This document shows positions 6,849-13,532 of a stretch of DNA of 17,068 nt, one piece after another. How positions within the stretch are numbered: the first letter of the stretch is position 1; each line of letters starts with the position of its first letter. Origin of the DNA: JBBRMW01 sp038239365 (GTDB taxonomy: Bacteria > Chloroflexota > Anaerolineae > Aggregatilineales > UBA2796); the NCBI GenBank assembly GCA_038239365.1, contig JBBSEU010000109.1, positions 1 through 17,068 on the forward strand. The letters run 5' to 3'. The position numbers and the translations under genes are program-made. The notes under the pieces are model-generated. The model was given only the letters and a program-made list of their open reading frames with translations. It did no database searches and was not told the DNA's origin.

Positions 6849-8306
6849 ATGAAACGACTACTCGCTTTGAGCATCCGAACCCGGCTGTTGGTGGCCTATT
6901 TCGGGATCATTCTGCTTGGCTTTTCGGGACTGACTCTGATCGCCGGGCGGCAGATCACGACGGCGGTACGTGCTGATTATGAACAGCGTTTGCAAAACGA
7001 GGTTCAGTTAGTCGCGCAGAGCATCGGCTCATCGCTGGATGTTAACACGCGCACTCAATTGGATGATGCCCAGATTGGCTCCATCCTCAAGGAACTTGAG
7101 ACGCAGGCGGGCGGCAAACTGACGCTGTATCGTGCAGATCGGTTCGGGGGCCCACCGCCCGTTGATTCGCGCACGCCGCACGATGACGGTGGGCGGGCGG
7201 CAATCACGAGTATGCCGGAGATTGAGACCTCGCTGCATGGCGGAACGGTGCTGGTTGAGCGAAAAAACGACGCTGGTGAAGATGTTCTGTACACCGCTGC
7301 GCCTATTTTGCTGAACGGGCAGATCACGGCAGTCATTCAGCTAGCCGTACCCGCCCAAAATGTACAGGGTGTCACCTTGCAACGTTGGGCAGTGCTGGGT
7401 TTGGGATTTGCGCTGCTAACCAGTTTGGCGTTACTGGCCGCGCTCATGCTCTCCCGTTCGATCATTCAGCCGCTCTACCGCTTGCGCGAATCGGCGGTTC
7501 GCCTGTCGCAAGGTGATTTTTCGCACCGCGTCACACCGATCCCGAATGATGAGATCGGCGAAGTGGCACACGCCTTCAACAACATGGCCGATGAAGTGCA
7601 AAGCATGTTGGAAGAACAAAAAGCGTTCGCCAGCAACACGTCGCACGAACTGCGAACCCCCCTTACCGCGATTCGGCTGCGAACCGAGGCGCTCCGCAAC
7701 GATACTTCGCTGGATGACGCCACCGCCAAACAATATATTGCCGAAATTGATGATGAAGTCGTTCAGCTTGGCAATCTGGTACAGGATTTGACGCTGCTTT
7801 CGCGCTTCGATGCGGGGCGCGCTGAACTTGGCCGCGATCAGATCGATCTGAATCGGTTGGCGACGAGTCTGTATCAGTCGATGTACGAACGCGCGCACGA
7901 AAAGCAGATCGAGTGGGTACTTTCACTGCCCAATGAGCCGGTATTGATCAATGCCAGTCTGAGTCATTTGACGGTTGTGTTTCGCAATCTGCTGGATAAC
8001 GCATTGAAATATACGCCCGGCGGCGGCCAGATCAACTGGCGCGTGCAAACCGCTGAGGGCGATGTATGCAGCATTATTCAGGATACGGGGCAGGGTATTT
8101 CGGCACAGCACCTACCCCACCTGTACGAGCGGTTTTACCGCGCGGACAAGGCGCGCTCACGGGATATTCCGGGGACAGGGCTTGGGCTGGCGCTGGTCAA
8201 GTCGATTTTAGACGCCTATAAAGCCAGGATCACGATCCAGAGCGACGGGCTGGGCAAAGGTACGACGGTTACGATCTACTGGCCTTTGGAAAAAAGCCCG
8301 CCGTAA
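6849..8306 (+). CDS. Membrane sensor histidine kinase (HAMP-HisKA-HATPase)
   Basis: The start is ATG 6849, one base after the regulator stop; the frame is open further upstream, but that region lies inside the regulator coding sequence. The 485 residues comprise helix 1 (about 12-32), a periplasmic-type sensor region (about 35-178) with no recognised fold, helix 2 (about 181-204), HAMP (about 205-257), HisKA with H266 in NTSHELRTPLTAIRLRTEAL, and HATPase_c with the N-box NLLDNALKYTP (N384), G1 DTGQGI (from D412) and G2 GTGLGLALVKS (from G442). All catalytic boxes are intact. Family knowledge: it autophosphorylates on H266 and passes phosphate to the regulator D52. The signal is unknown. No convincing terminator follows. 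Confidence 0.96.
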   Translation: MKRLLALSIRTRLLVAYFGIILLGFSGLTLIAGRQITTAVRADYEQRLQNEVQLVAQSIGSSLDVNTRTQLDDAQIGSILKELETQAGGKLTLYRADRFGGPPPVDSRTPHDDGGRAAITSMPEIETSLHGGTVLVERKNDAGEDVLYTAAPILLNGQITAVIQLAVPAQNVQGVTLQRWAVLGLGFALLTSLALLAALMLSRSIIQPLYRLRESAVRLSQGDFSHRVTPIPNDEIGEVAHAFNNMADEVQSMLEEQKAFASNTSHELRTPLTAIRLRTEALRNDTSLDDATAKQYIAEIDDEVVQLGNLVQDLTLLSRFDAGRAELGRDQIDLNRLATSLYQSMYERAHEKQIEWVLSLPNEPVLINASLSHLTVVFRNLLDNALKYTPGGGQINWRVQTAEGDVCSIIQDTGQGISAQHLPHLYERFYRADKARSRDIPGTGLGLALVKSILDAYKARITIQSDGLGKGTTVTIYWPLEKSPP

Positions 8307-8357
8307 TGAGGGTGGGGTCAATCTTAGCTTGTAAAAAATTTTCCTTACTTTTGCTTG

Positions 8358-8387
8358 TTGACACCGCTCAAAATACCATGTTATACT
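8358..8387 (+). promoter_or_regulatory. Sigma-70-type promoter for the Bro-N/DinD-like gene
   Basis: Consensus -35 TTGACA (8358-8363) and -10 TATACT (8382-8387) are separated by 18 bases (17 if TTATAC is used). Initiation near 8394 would leave a leader of about 75 bases. No obvious LexA-type operator (GAAC-N4-GTTC) overlaps it. Confidence 0.75.
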
Positions 8388-8454
8388 GATCGCGTCTAAT
8401 TTATTTAAGTGCCCCTGTGCTGCTACAAACAGCCAGAGGCGTAGTGTACCTATG

Positions 8455-8462
8455 AAGGAGGT
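8455..8462 (+). promoter_or_regulatory. Very strong Shine-Dalgarno deciding a GTG start
   Basis: AAGGAGGT lies six bases before the GTG at 8469. It is the best ribosome binding site in the window and fixes the start of the Bro-N/DinD-like gene. Confidence 0.85.
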
Positions 8463-8468
8463 AACACA

Positions 8469-9464
8469 GTGAACGACTCTACCCTGAATCCGCTGTCCTT
8501 TCCAAACGCTGATGATCACTCACCCGATCAGCGCCCGCTCCCCGAAATTGTTGCCGCTGGAAAACCCGATGAACCCGAAAATCCTGGCTGGGAATTGTTT
8601 CCGCTTGCCTATCACGATGTTGAAGGCAAACGCTACTACTCGATCCAAGATTGGATTGTCGGTATCGCCCGTCCTAAGAGTCATCCGGGTACATTCTGGA
8701 CGCAAATGCAGAAACGTCTTAAAAAAGCTGGCGTTGAACTTCAAACACGGTGTTTGAAGTTGCCCTATGCTGCCAGTAATGGCAAAACCTACGACATGGA
8801 TCATGCCACCGCTGAAGGGCTGTACATCATCACGCAGCGCATGGACGCCGAAACCGGACTGCGTGACCGCATCCTTCGCTTTCTGGCAAAAGCGGGCGTC
8901 GTGGTAGATGAAGCGCGCGTCGATCCCGATGGCCTCCTGGCACAAGTCGTCGGCAAAAACCCGGATCGCGTGATTGAAGCCGTCATCGAGTTCTACCGCA
9001 AAAAGGGCGATACGGATGAGTGGATCGCTTCTCGTATCCTGAGTGTTCAGACGCGCAAATGGTTCGTTGCCGAGTTTCAACGGTCACTGCTGTTTCCGCC
9101 CGCTTCCCCGCTGTTTGGCAAGATCACGAACACGATGCGGCGCGGCGTCTGGAAACGTGACACGGCAACGCTGAAAAAAGAGATGGGACTCAAAGAGAGC
9201 GACAGCTTGCGCGATCACATGCCGGGTCTGGCCTTGACCTACGAAATGATAGCCGAAAACGCCTCAGCCTACGTGTTATCGTTCAAACACGGTCTGACGT
9301 TTAACAACGCCGATCAGATCGTCCGTGAGAAGTCGGAGTTGGTGGGCAAGCAGGCCGCAGAGATGGGGCGTACCCTGAACATCGACATTGCGACGGGCAA
9401 GCCGCTGTTAAATGATCAGGAAGATGCGGCGGAATCCACGCCGAACGCTGATCCATCGGTATAG
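8469..9464 (+). CDS. Bro-N / DinD-like protein (phage-antirepressor-related)
   Basis: This 331-residue soluble protein has no signal peptide. Residues 1-40 are Pro/Asp/Glu-rich and probably disordered. Residues about 45-145 resemble a Bro-N domain (RYYSIQDWIVGIA, FWTQMQKRLKKAG, TYDMDHATAEGLYIITQRM, LRDRILRFLAKAG). A linker helix, DEWIASRILSVQTRKWFVAEF (about 183-203), leads into a C-terminal part (about 205-315) with WKRDTATLKKEMGL, SLRDHMPGLALTYEMI and GRTLNIDIATGKPLL, which recall the C-terminal half of DNA-damage-inducible protein D. The assignment is by remembered motif style, not a search. Family knowledge: Bro-N proteins are common in phages and plasmids as regulators; DinD is an SOS-induced RecA inhibitor. 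It has its own promoter and a perfect inverted repeat inside the coding sequence at 8737-8761, and is followed by a palindromic repeat. No other phage gene is near. Confidence 0.65.
   Translation: MNDSTLNPLSFPNADDHSPDQRPLPEIVAAGKPDEPENPGWELFPLAYHDVEGKRYYSIQDWIVGIARPKSHPGTFWTQMQKRLKKAGVELQTRCLKLPYAASNGKTYDMDHATAEGLYIITQRMDAETGLRDRILRFLAKAGVVVDEARVDPDGLLAQVVGKNPDRVIEAVIEFYRKKGDTDEWIASRILSVQTRKWFVAEFQRSLLFPPASPLFGKITNTMRRGVWKRDTATLKKEMGLKESDSLRDHMPGLALTYEMIAENASAYVLSFKHGLTFNNADQIVREKSELVGKQAAEMGRTLNIDIATGKPLLNDQEDAAESTPNADPSV
8737..8761. repeat. Perfect 12-bp-arm inverted repeat inside the Bro-N/DinD-like gene
   Basis: AACTTCAAACAC (8737-8748) is the exact reverse complement of GTGTTTGAAGTT (8750-8761), around a single central G. 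It encodes part of the Bro-N-like domain (around residues 90-98). As RNA it could fold only with a few pairs opened at the loop; as DNA it has the symmetry of a dimer-binding operator. Its 5' half (TTCAAACACGGT) recurs once at 9282-9293 in the same gene. Confidence 0.8.
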
Positions 9465-9499
9465 TCTGCTTACGACGACTGACGTTTAAGTCGTATCAC

Positions 9500-9521
9500 G
9501 CCTGGGACTCGAGTCCCAGGC
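9500..9521. repeat. Palindromic intergenic repeat, copy 2
   Basis: A perfect 22-bp palindrome whose halves are GCCTGGGACTC and GAGTCCCAGGC. It shares CCTGGGAC/GTCCCAGG with 5311-5330. It lies 36 bases after the Bro-N/DinD-like stop and before the ffh promoter, so it could fold in the transcript and end or protect it; only TGTTT follows, so termination would be weak. A smaller ACGACT/AGTCGT inverted repeat lies just upstream at 9475-9494. Confidence 0.8.
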
Positions 9522-9544
9522 TGTTTCGCGCTTCGATCCCCATC

Positions 9545-9573
9545 TTGACGTTCCCCCCTGAATCGACTACAAT
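9545..9573 (+). promoter_or_regulatory. Sigma-70-type promoter for ffh
   Basis: -35 TTGACG (9545-9550), a 17-base spacer and -10 TACAAT (9568-9573). The predicted initiation near 9580 leaves a leader of about 33 bases before the ffh ATG. Confidence 0.78.
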
Positions 9574-9612
9574 GCACTGCTTGTCAAGCTCCGATTTTGC
9601 GGAAAAACACGA

Positions 9613-10974
9613 ATGTTTGAAGGTCTTACCAACCGACTGCAAGGCATCTTCGATAAACTCGGCCAACGTGGAAAGCTAACCGAAGCCGATGTTGACGTGG
9701 TCATGCGCGAAGTTCGTATGGCGCTGCTCGAAGCCGATGTGAGCCTGTCTGTCGCCAAAGATTTCGTGAAGCGCGTGCGCGAAAAAGCCGTTGGTGCGGA
9801 CGTGAGCAAGGCGCTCAAGCCCGGTCAGATGGTCGTCAAGATCGTGCATGACGAACTGCTCACGACGCTGGGCGAACCCGGCACACTGTCGCTAAGCGGG
9901 CCGTCACCGCGCGTCTTTATGCTGGTTGGCTTGCAAGGTGCGGGCAAAACGACGATGGCCGCCAAACTGGCGCTCAAACTTCGTAAAGAAGGCCGCCGCC
10001 CGTTCCTGATCGCCGCCGACACGCAGCGCCCCGCCGCCGTCGATCAGCTTAAAACGCTGGCGAAACAACTCCAGGTGCCGATCTACGATGAAGGCACCAG
10101 CGCAGCGCCGCCCGATATTTGCGAACGCGGCCTGAAAGTCGCCAGAGATCAGGGCGCAACCGTCGTGATCATCGACACGGCTGGCCGTTTGCAGATCGAT
10201 GATCGGCTGATGGATGAGTTGGTAGAAGTCAAGCGGCGTACCAGCCCGGCAGAAGTGCTGCTCGTGGCCGATGCCATGACCGGGCAGGAAGCGGTTCGCA
10301 TCGCCGAGGGCTTCAACAGCCGCGTTGGGATCACTGGCTTGATCCTGACCAAAGTGGACGGTGATGCACGCGGCGGCGCGGCGATCAGTATGCGCGCTGT
10401 GACAGGTGTGCCGATCAAGTTCCTGGGCATCAGCGAAAAGCCGGATGGACTCGAAGTTTTTCACCCGGATCGGTTGGCGCAGCGCATCCTGGGCATGGGC
10501 GATATTATGTCGCTCATCGAAAAGGCGCAGGAAACCTTCGATGAGAAGGAAGCCGAACGCCTGCAAAAGAAGTTCCTCAAGGCCGAATTCAACCTGGAGG
10601 ATTTCCTTTCGCAGATGCAGCAGGTCAAGAAGATGGGGCCGCTCGGCCAACTGATGGATATGATCCCCGGCATGAGCCGCTTCAAGGATCAGATCGACTC
10701 GGACGAAGCCGAACAGCAGATGCGGAAGATCGAGGCGATCATCCGCTCCATGACGCCACGGGAACGCCGCGATCCACGCCTCTTGAACGCCAGCCGCAAA
10801 CGCCGTATCGCGCGCGGGGCAGGCTATGTGAACACCGACAAGTCTCCACAACGGGAGCTTGAAGGCATCCAGGAAGTCAACGCGCTGCTCAAACAATTCC
10901 GTGAGATGCAGCGTTTGATGAAGATGCTCGGCAAGGGCGGACGCCCGAACCTGAGCGGAATGTTTAAACAGTAG
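9613..10974 (+). CDS. ffh: Signal recognition particle GTPase Ffh (SRP54)
   Basis: The 453 residues are a normal length for the family. The N domain (about 1-88) is followed by the G domain (about 98-295) with P-loop GLQGAGKTT (106-114), DTQRPAA (136-142), DTAGR (188-192) and TKVDG (246-250). The M domain (about 298-450) is Met-rich and contains the RNA-binding SRKRRIARGAG (394-404). Family knowledge: with 4.5S RNA it captures signal sequences emerging from ribosomes and delivers them to FtsY at the membrane. It has its own promoter and a weak ribosome binding site (GCGGAAA). It leads the classical run rpsP-khpA-rimM. A ylxM gene, often upstream of ffh in Firmicutes, is absent. No SRP RNA gene was seen in the gaps. 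Confidence 0.98.
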   Translation: MFEGLTNRLQGIFDKLGQRGKLTEADVDVVMREVRMALLEADVSLSVAKDFVKRVREKAVGADVSKALKPGQMVVKIVHDELLTTLGEPGTLSLSGPSPRVFMLVGLQGAGKTTMAAKLALKLRKEGRRPFLIAADTQRPAAVDQLKTLAKQLQVPIYDEGTSAAPPDICERGLKVARDQGATVVIIDTAGRLQIDDRLMDELVEVKRRTSPAEVLLVADAMTGQEAVRIAEGFNSRVGITGLILTKVDGDARGGAAISMRAVTGVPIKFLGISEKPDGLEVFHPDRLAQRILGMGDIMSLIEKAQETFDEKEAERLQKKFLKAEFNLEDFLSQMQQVKKMGPLGQLMDMIPGMSRFKDQIDSDEAEQQMRKIEAIIRSMTPRERRDPRLLNASRKRRIARGAGYVNTDKSPQRELEGIQEVNALLKQFREMQRLMKMLGKGGRPNLSGMFKQ

Positions 10975-11085
10975 GTAAGTCGAGCCGCGTTCGGGTAGTG
11001 CCCTTCCTCCAGGGACGATCCCCTCCGAAGCTGCCGATGCGCCTACACTCAGACCGATAAAACACGACTCTAAGGAGTTTTAACA
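10975..11085 (+). other. ffh-rpsP spacer with a possible folded leader
   Basis: The 111-base spacer has nested short complementary arms: TTCGG (10990-10994) with CCGAA (11025-11029), and inside it CCCT (11001-11004) with AGGG (11011-11014). It ends in AAGGAG (11072-11077) before the rpsP ATG. No convincing promoter or terminator is present, so ffh and rpsP are probably co-transcribed. A ribosomal-protein leader is possible but unproven. Confidence 0.3.
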
Positions 11086-11478
11086 ATGGTTCGTATTCGT
11101 TTACGTCGTATCGGCCCCACCAAGCAGCCGACTTATCGTATTGTCGTCGCCGATCAGGAAAGCCCACGCAACGGCAAGTACATCGAGATCATTGGCACGT
11201 ATAACCCGCGCACACAGCCAACCACGATGGAACTCAAGGAAGACCGCGCGCTGTACTGGTTGAGCGTTGGCGCACAACCCAGCGAACCCGTTGCCCGCAT
11301 TCTGGGCTGGCTCGGCACCGATAAGCGCCTGGAACGCCTGCGTAAGGGCGAAACGATGGACGTTCTGGTTGCCGAAGCCGCTGATGAAAAGGTCAAGCGC
11401 GGCCCGGTCAGCCTCAAGACAACGTTCCCTGCGCCCACCACCAAGCCAGAGCGTCTGAACGTCGAGAGCAACGCCTAG
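11086..11478 (+). CDS. rpsP: 30S ribosomal protein S16 with long C-terminal extension
   Basis: Residues 1 to about 85 are a clear S16: MVRIRLRRIGPTKQPTYRIVVAD, the GKYIEIIGTYNP segment and ALYWLSVGAQPSEPVARIL. The family is commonly 80-90 residues. This protein is 130, and the extra 40 or so are charged and then Pro/Thr-rich (KVKRGPVSLKTTFPAPTTKPERLNVESNA), probably disordered or lying on the ribosome surface. Family knowledge: S16 binds 16S rRNA early in 30S assembly. AAGGAG lies eight bases before the ATG. A stem-loop with a later T run lies between it and khpA. Confidence 0.97.
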   Translation: MVRIRLRRIGPTKQPTYRIVVADQESPRNGKYIEIIGTYNPRTQPTTMELKEDRALYWLSVGAQPSEPVARILGWLGTDKRLERLRKGETMDVLVAEAADEKVKRGPVSLKTTFPAPTTKPERLNVESNA

Positions 11479-11540
11479 ATAGCTTTTAGCGGTCAGCTAA
11501 ATCCTGAATTAGCTGACTGCTGATACCTGATAGCTTTTTT
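11478..11540 (+). terminator. Stem-loop between rpsP and khpA, possible attenuator or weak terminator
   Basis: AGCGGTCAGCTAA (11488-11500) pairs with TTAGCTGACTGCT (11509-11521): 13 pairs with one G-U, around an 8-base loop. A run of six T (11535-11540) follows, but 13 bases after the stem, which is far for a standard terminator. The element is bracketed by a direct repeat GATAGCTTTT at 11478-11487 and 11529-11538. Because khpA follows immediately with its ribosome binding site at the T run, partial termination or mRNA processing is more likely than full termination. Confidence 0.5.
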
Positions 11541-11553
11541 GGAGATTTATTTT

Positions 11554-11781
11554 ATGAAAGAACTGGTTCAATATATTGCCTGTGCGCTGGTCGATCATCC
11601 TGATCAGGTGGAAGTGACCGAGACGCAGGCCGGAAACACCATCGTGATCGAACTGCGCGTTGCCCCGGATGATATGGGGCGCGTGATCGGTAAGAATGGC
11701 CGTGTCGCCAACGCGATTCGGGCGCTGGTACGTTTAATGGCGATGAACGAAAATCGCCGTGTCTCATTGGAAATCATCTAG
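11554..11781 (+). CDS. khpA: KH-domain RNA-binding protein KhpA
   Basis: The start is ATG 11554, with GGAG at 11541-11544; a TTG at 11539 would put that ribosome binding site inside the gene. The 75-residue product is the usual size of KhpA (formerly YlqC). The single KH domain contains the characteristic loop VIGKNGRVANAIRALV (about residues 44-59). Family knowledge: KhpA pairs with KhpB/EloR/Jag and binds many small RNAs and mRNAs, and in some Gram-positive bacteria affects cell length and division. The position between rpsP and rimM is the conserved one for this family and supports the call. Confidence 0.93.
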   Translation: MKELVQYIACALVDHPDQVEVTETQAGNTIVIELRVAPDDMGRVIGKNGRVANAIRALVRLMAMNENRRVSLEII

Positions 11782-11812
11782 TCGTTATCGCACCTATTAG
11801 AAATTTGGGTTT

Positions 11813-12358
11813 ATGCCGCCTGCTGAATCGCCCCGTTACTTGATTCTCGGAAAAATCCTGCGCCCGCATGGCGTTCGGGGCGAAGTAGATATGCAAGTCA
11901 TGACCGATTTCCCCGAACGTTTGAAAAGCCTCGAAAAAGTTCATCTGGGTCTCTCGGAAACGGATACGACGCGCCTCAAAACGTATCGTGTCGAAGGGGC
12001 ACGCCCGCACAAAGGCACCGATTATTTGCTGCGCTTGCAGGGCATTGCTGATCGTGACGCCGCCGATACACTCCGCAACTATTTTGTGTTCGTGTCACTG
12101 GATGATGCCGTTCCGCTTGAAGACGATGAGGTTTACCTGTTTCAGGTGATCGGCCTGCAAGTCGAGACGATGACGGGCGAAAATCTGGGGCGCGTGGTGG
12201 ATATTATCGAGACCGGCGCAAACGATGTGTATGTCATTCAGGGCGCGGCCTATGGCGAAGTGCTGATCCCCGCCGTGAATGGAGTCGTCATCAATATCGA
12301 CGTAGAGGCCGGGATGATGAAAGTCGATCCACCGCCCGGCCTCATTTCCGACGAGTAA
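11813..12358 (+). CDS. rimM: Ribosome maturation factor RimM
   Basis: The 181 residues match the family size. The N-terminal RimM barrel (about 9-95) begins with YLILGKILRPHGVRGEVDMQVMTDFPERL. The C-terminal PRC barrel (about 103-178) includes YLFQVIGLQVETMTGENLG and VLIPAVNGVVINIDVEAGMMKV. Family knowledge: RimM binds S19 in the 30S head and assists 16S processing and assembly. The ATG has only a weak upstream GGG, 31 bases after the khpA stop. The usual next genes, trmD and rplS, are not present; dprA follows instead after 13 bases. Confidence 0.95.
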   Translation: MPPAESPRYLILGKILRPHGVRGEVDMQVMTDFPERLKSLEKVHLGLSETDTTRLKTYRVEGARPHKGTDYLLRLQGIADRDAADTLRNYFVFVSLDDAVPLEDDEVYLFQVIGLQVETMTGENLGRVVDIIETGANDVYVIQGAAYGEVLIPAVNGVVINIDVEAGMMKVDPPPGLISDE

Positions 12359-12371
12359 CGGATAACGCCTG

Positions 12372-13520
12372 ATGGATCAGCGGGCACTGCGCTATTGGAT
12401 CGGCTTCAATCGGATCAAGGGGATTGGCGCGGCGCGTTTTCATGGGTTGCTCAATTATTTCAGCGATCTGGAAACGGCCTGGAATGCCTCTGAAACCGAT
12501 CTGCTGAATGCCGTTGCGGATGTTCGCGCCTGTAACAGCATCCTCAAAACGCGCCAAACTGCTGATCTGGATGGCGATCTGGCGGCGGTAGCGCACATCG
12601 GCGCGCGGGTGATCACGCTGTTGGATGATGAGTACCCGCCGCTGCTGCGCCAGATCGATAACGCGCCGCCTGTTTTATATATCAAAGGCACGCTGAAACC
12701 TGATGATGCGCGGGCGATTGCCGTTGTGGGCACGCGCCGCGCCACAACCTATGGTCAGCAAGTCGCGCGCAACCTGACCGGGGAACTGGTTCAGGCGGGC
12801 CTGACCATTATCAGCGGTCTGGCAAAAGGCATCGACAGCACCGCTCATCAGACCGCGCTGGATCATCATGGCCGCACCTTCGCAGTACTTGGTCATGGCA
12901 TCGATCAGATTTACCCCGCCGGAAATCGCGCGCTGGCTGCCGCGATCATTGAACAGGGCGCGCTGATCACTGAATATCCGATTGGCACGCCGCCCGATGG
13001 CAATAATTTCCCGCAACGCAATCGGTTGATCAGCGGTTTGTCGCTAGGCGTGCTGGTGATTGAAGCCCGCCCCGGCAGCGGCGCATTAAGTACCGCCCGC
13101 CACGCGCTCGATCAGGGGCGTGAAGTGTTTGCAATTCCTGGCAGCATTTATGCTCCAGAAAGCCGGGGCACGAATTTGCTGATCCAGACCAGTGAAGCGA
13201 AATTGGTGAGCCGCGTTGAAGACATTACAGGTGAAATTTATCCCGAATATGCGGGTGCTTTGGCGCATGTTTCGCTAATCGCCCCAATGGAACCACCGGC
13301 GACACCCACAACCAAACCAGCAAGCCAGGAGCAGGTCACTTTGACCGATGTTGAGTCATTAATGATGAACACATTGAGCGCCGAACCTGTATACGTCGAT
13401 GAATTGATTGAGGCTAGCGGACTGCCGATGGTGCAGGTATTGAGTACGCTCAGCATTCTGGAACTACGTGGACTGGTGCAACAGTTCGGCCCGATGCGCT
13501 ACGCTCTGATCACTCAATAA
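12372..13520 (+). CDS. dprA: DNA-processing protein DprA (Smf)
   Basis: This is a 382-residue protein. The N-terminal region (about 1-60) is a helical SAM/HhH-type domain with GFNRIKGIGAARFHGLL. The Rossmann-like DNA-binding core (about 75-285) has AIAVVGTRRAT (116-125), IISGLAKGIDSTAHQ (146-160), LGHGIDQIYPAGN (173-185), FPQRNRLISGLS (213-224) and EARPGSGALSTARHAL. A C-terminal winged-helix-like domain (about 325-380) follows. Family knowledge: DprA binds incoming single-stranded DNA and loads RecA during transformation, and is also widespread in species not known to be competent. The ribosome binding site is weak. It is tightly spaced between rimM and the guanylyltransferase gene (13 and 12 bases), implying one transcript. 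Confidence 0.96.
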   Translation: MDQRALRYWIGFNRIKGIGAARFHGLLNYFSDLETAWNASETDLLNAVADVRACNSILKTRQTADLDGDLAAVAHIGARVITLLDDEYPPLLRQIDNAPPVLYIKGTLKPDDARAIAVVGTRRATTYGQQVARNLTGELVQAGLTIISGLAKGIDSTAHQTALDHHGRTFAVLGHGIDQIYPAGNRALAAAIIEQGALITEYPIGTPPDGNNFPQRNRLISGLSLGVLVIEARPGSGALSTARHALDQGREVFAIPGSIYAPESRGTNLLIQTSEAKLVSRVEDITGEIYPEYAGALAHVSLIAPMEPPATPTTKPASQEQVTLTDVESLMMNTLSAEPVYVDELIEASGLPMVQVLSTLSILELRGLVQQFGPMRYALITQ

Positions 13521-13532
13521 GGACTCGTCATC

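Noticed and set aside
8307..8468. SOS (LexA) box before the Bro-N/DinD-like gene
   Set aside because: No GAAC-N4-GTTC or CTG-N10-CAG motif was found around the promoter.
9471..9495. TACGAC/GTCGTA and ACGACT/AGTCGT inverted repeats after the Bro-N/DinD-like gene, as a terminator
   Set aside because: Stems are only 6 bp with long loops and no U tract.
9904..10896. 330-codon minus-strand frame opposite ffh
   Set aside because: It lies wholly inside the conserved ffh coding sequence, is His/Asp-rich antisense and has no recognisable family.
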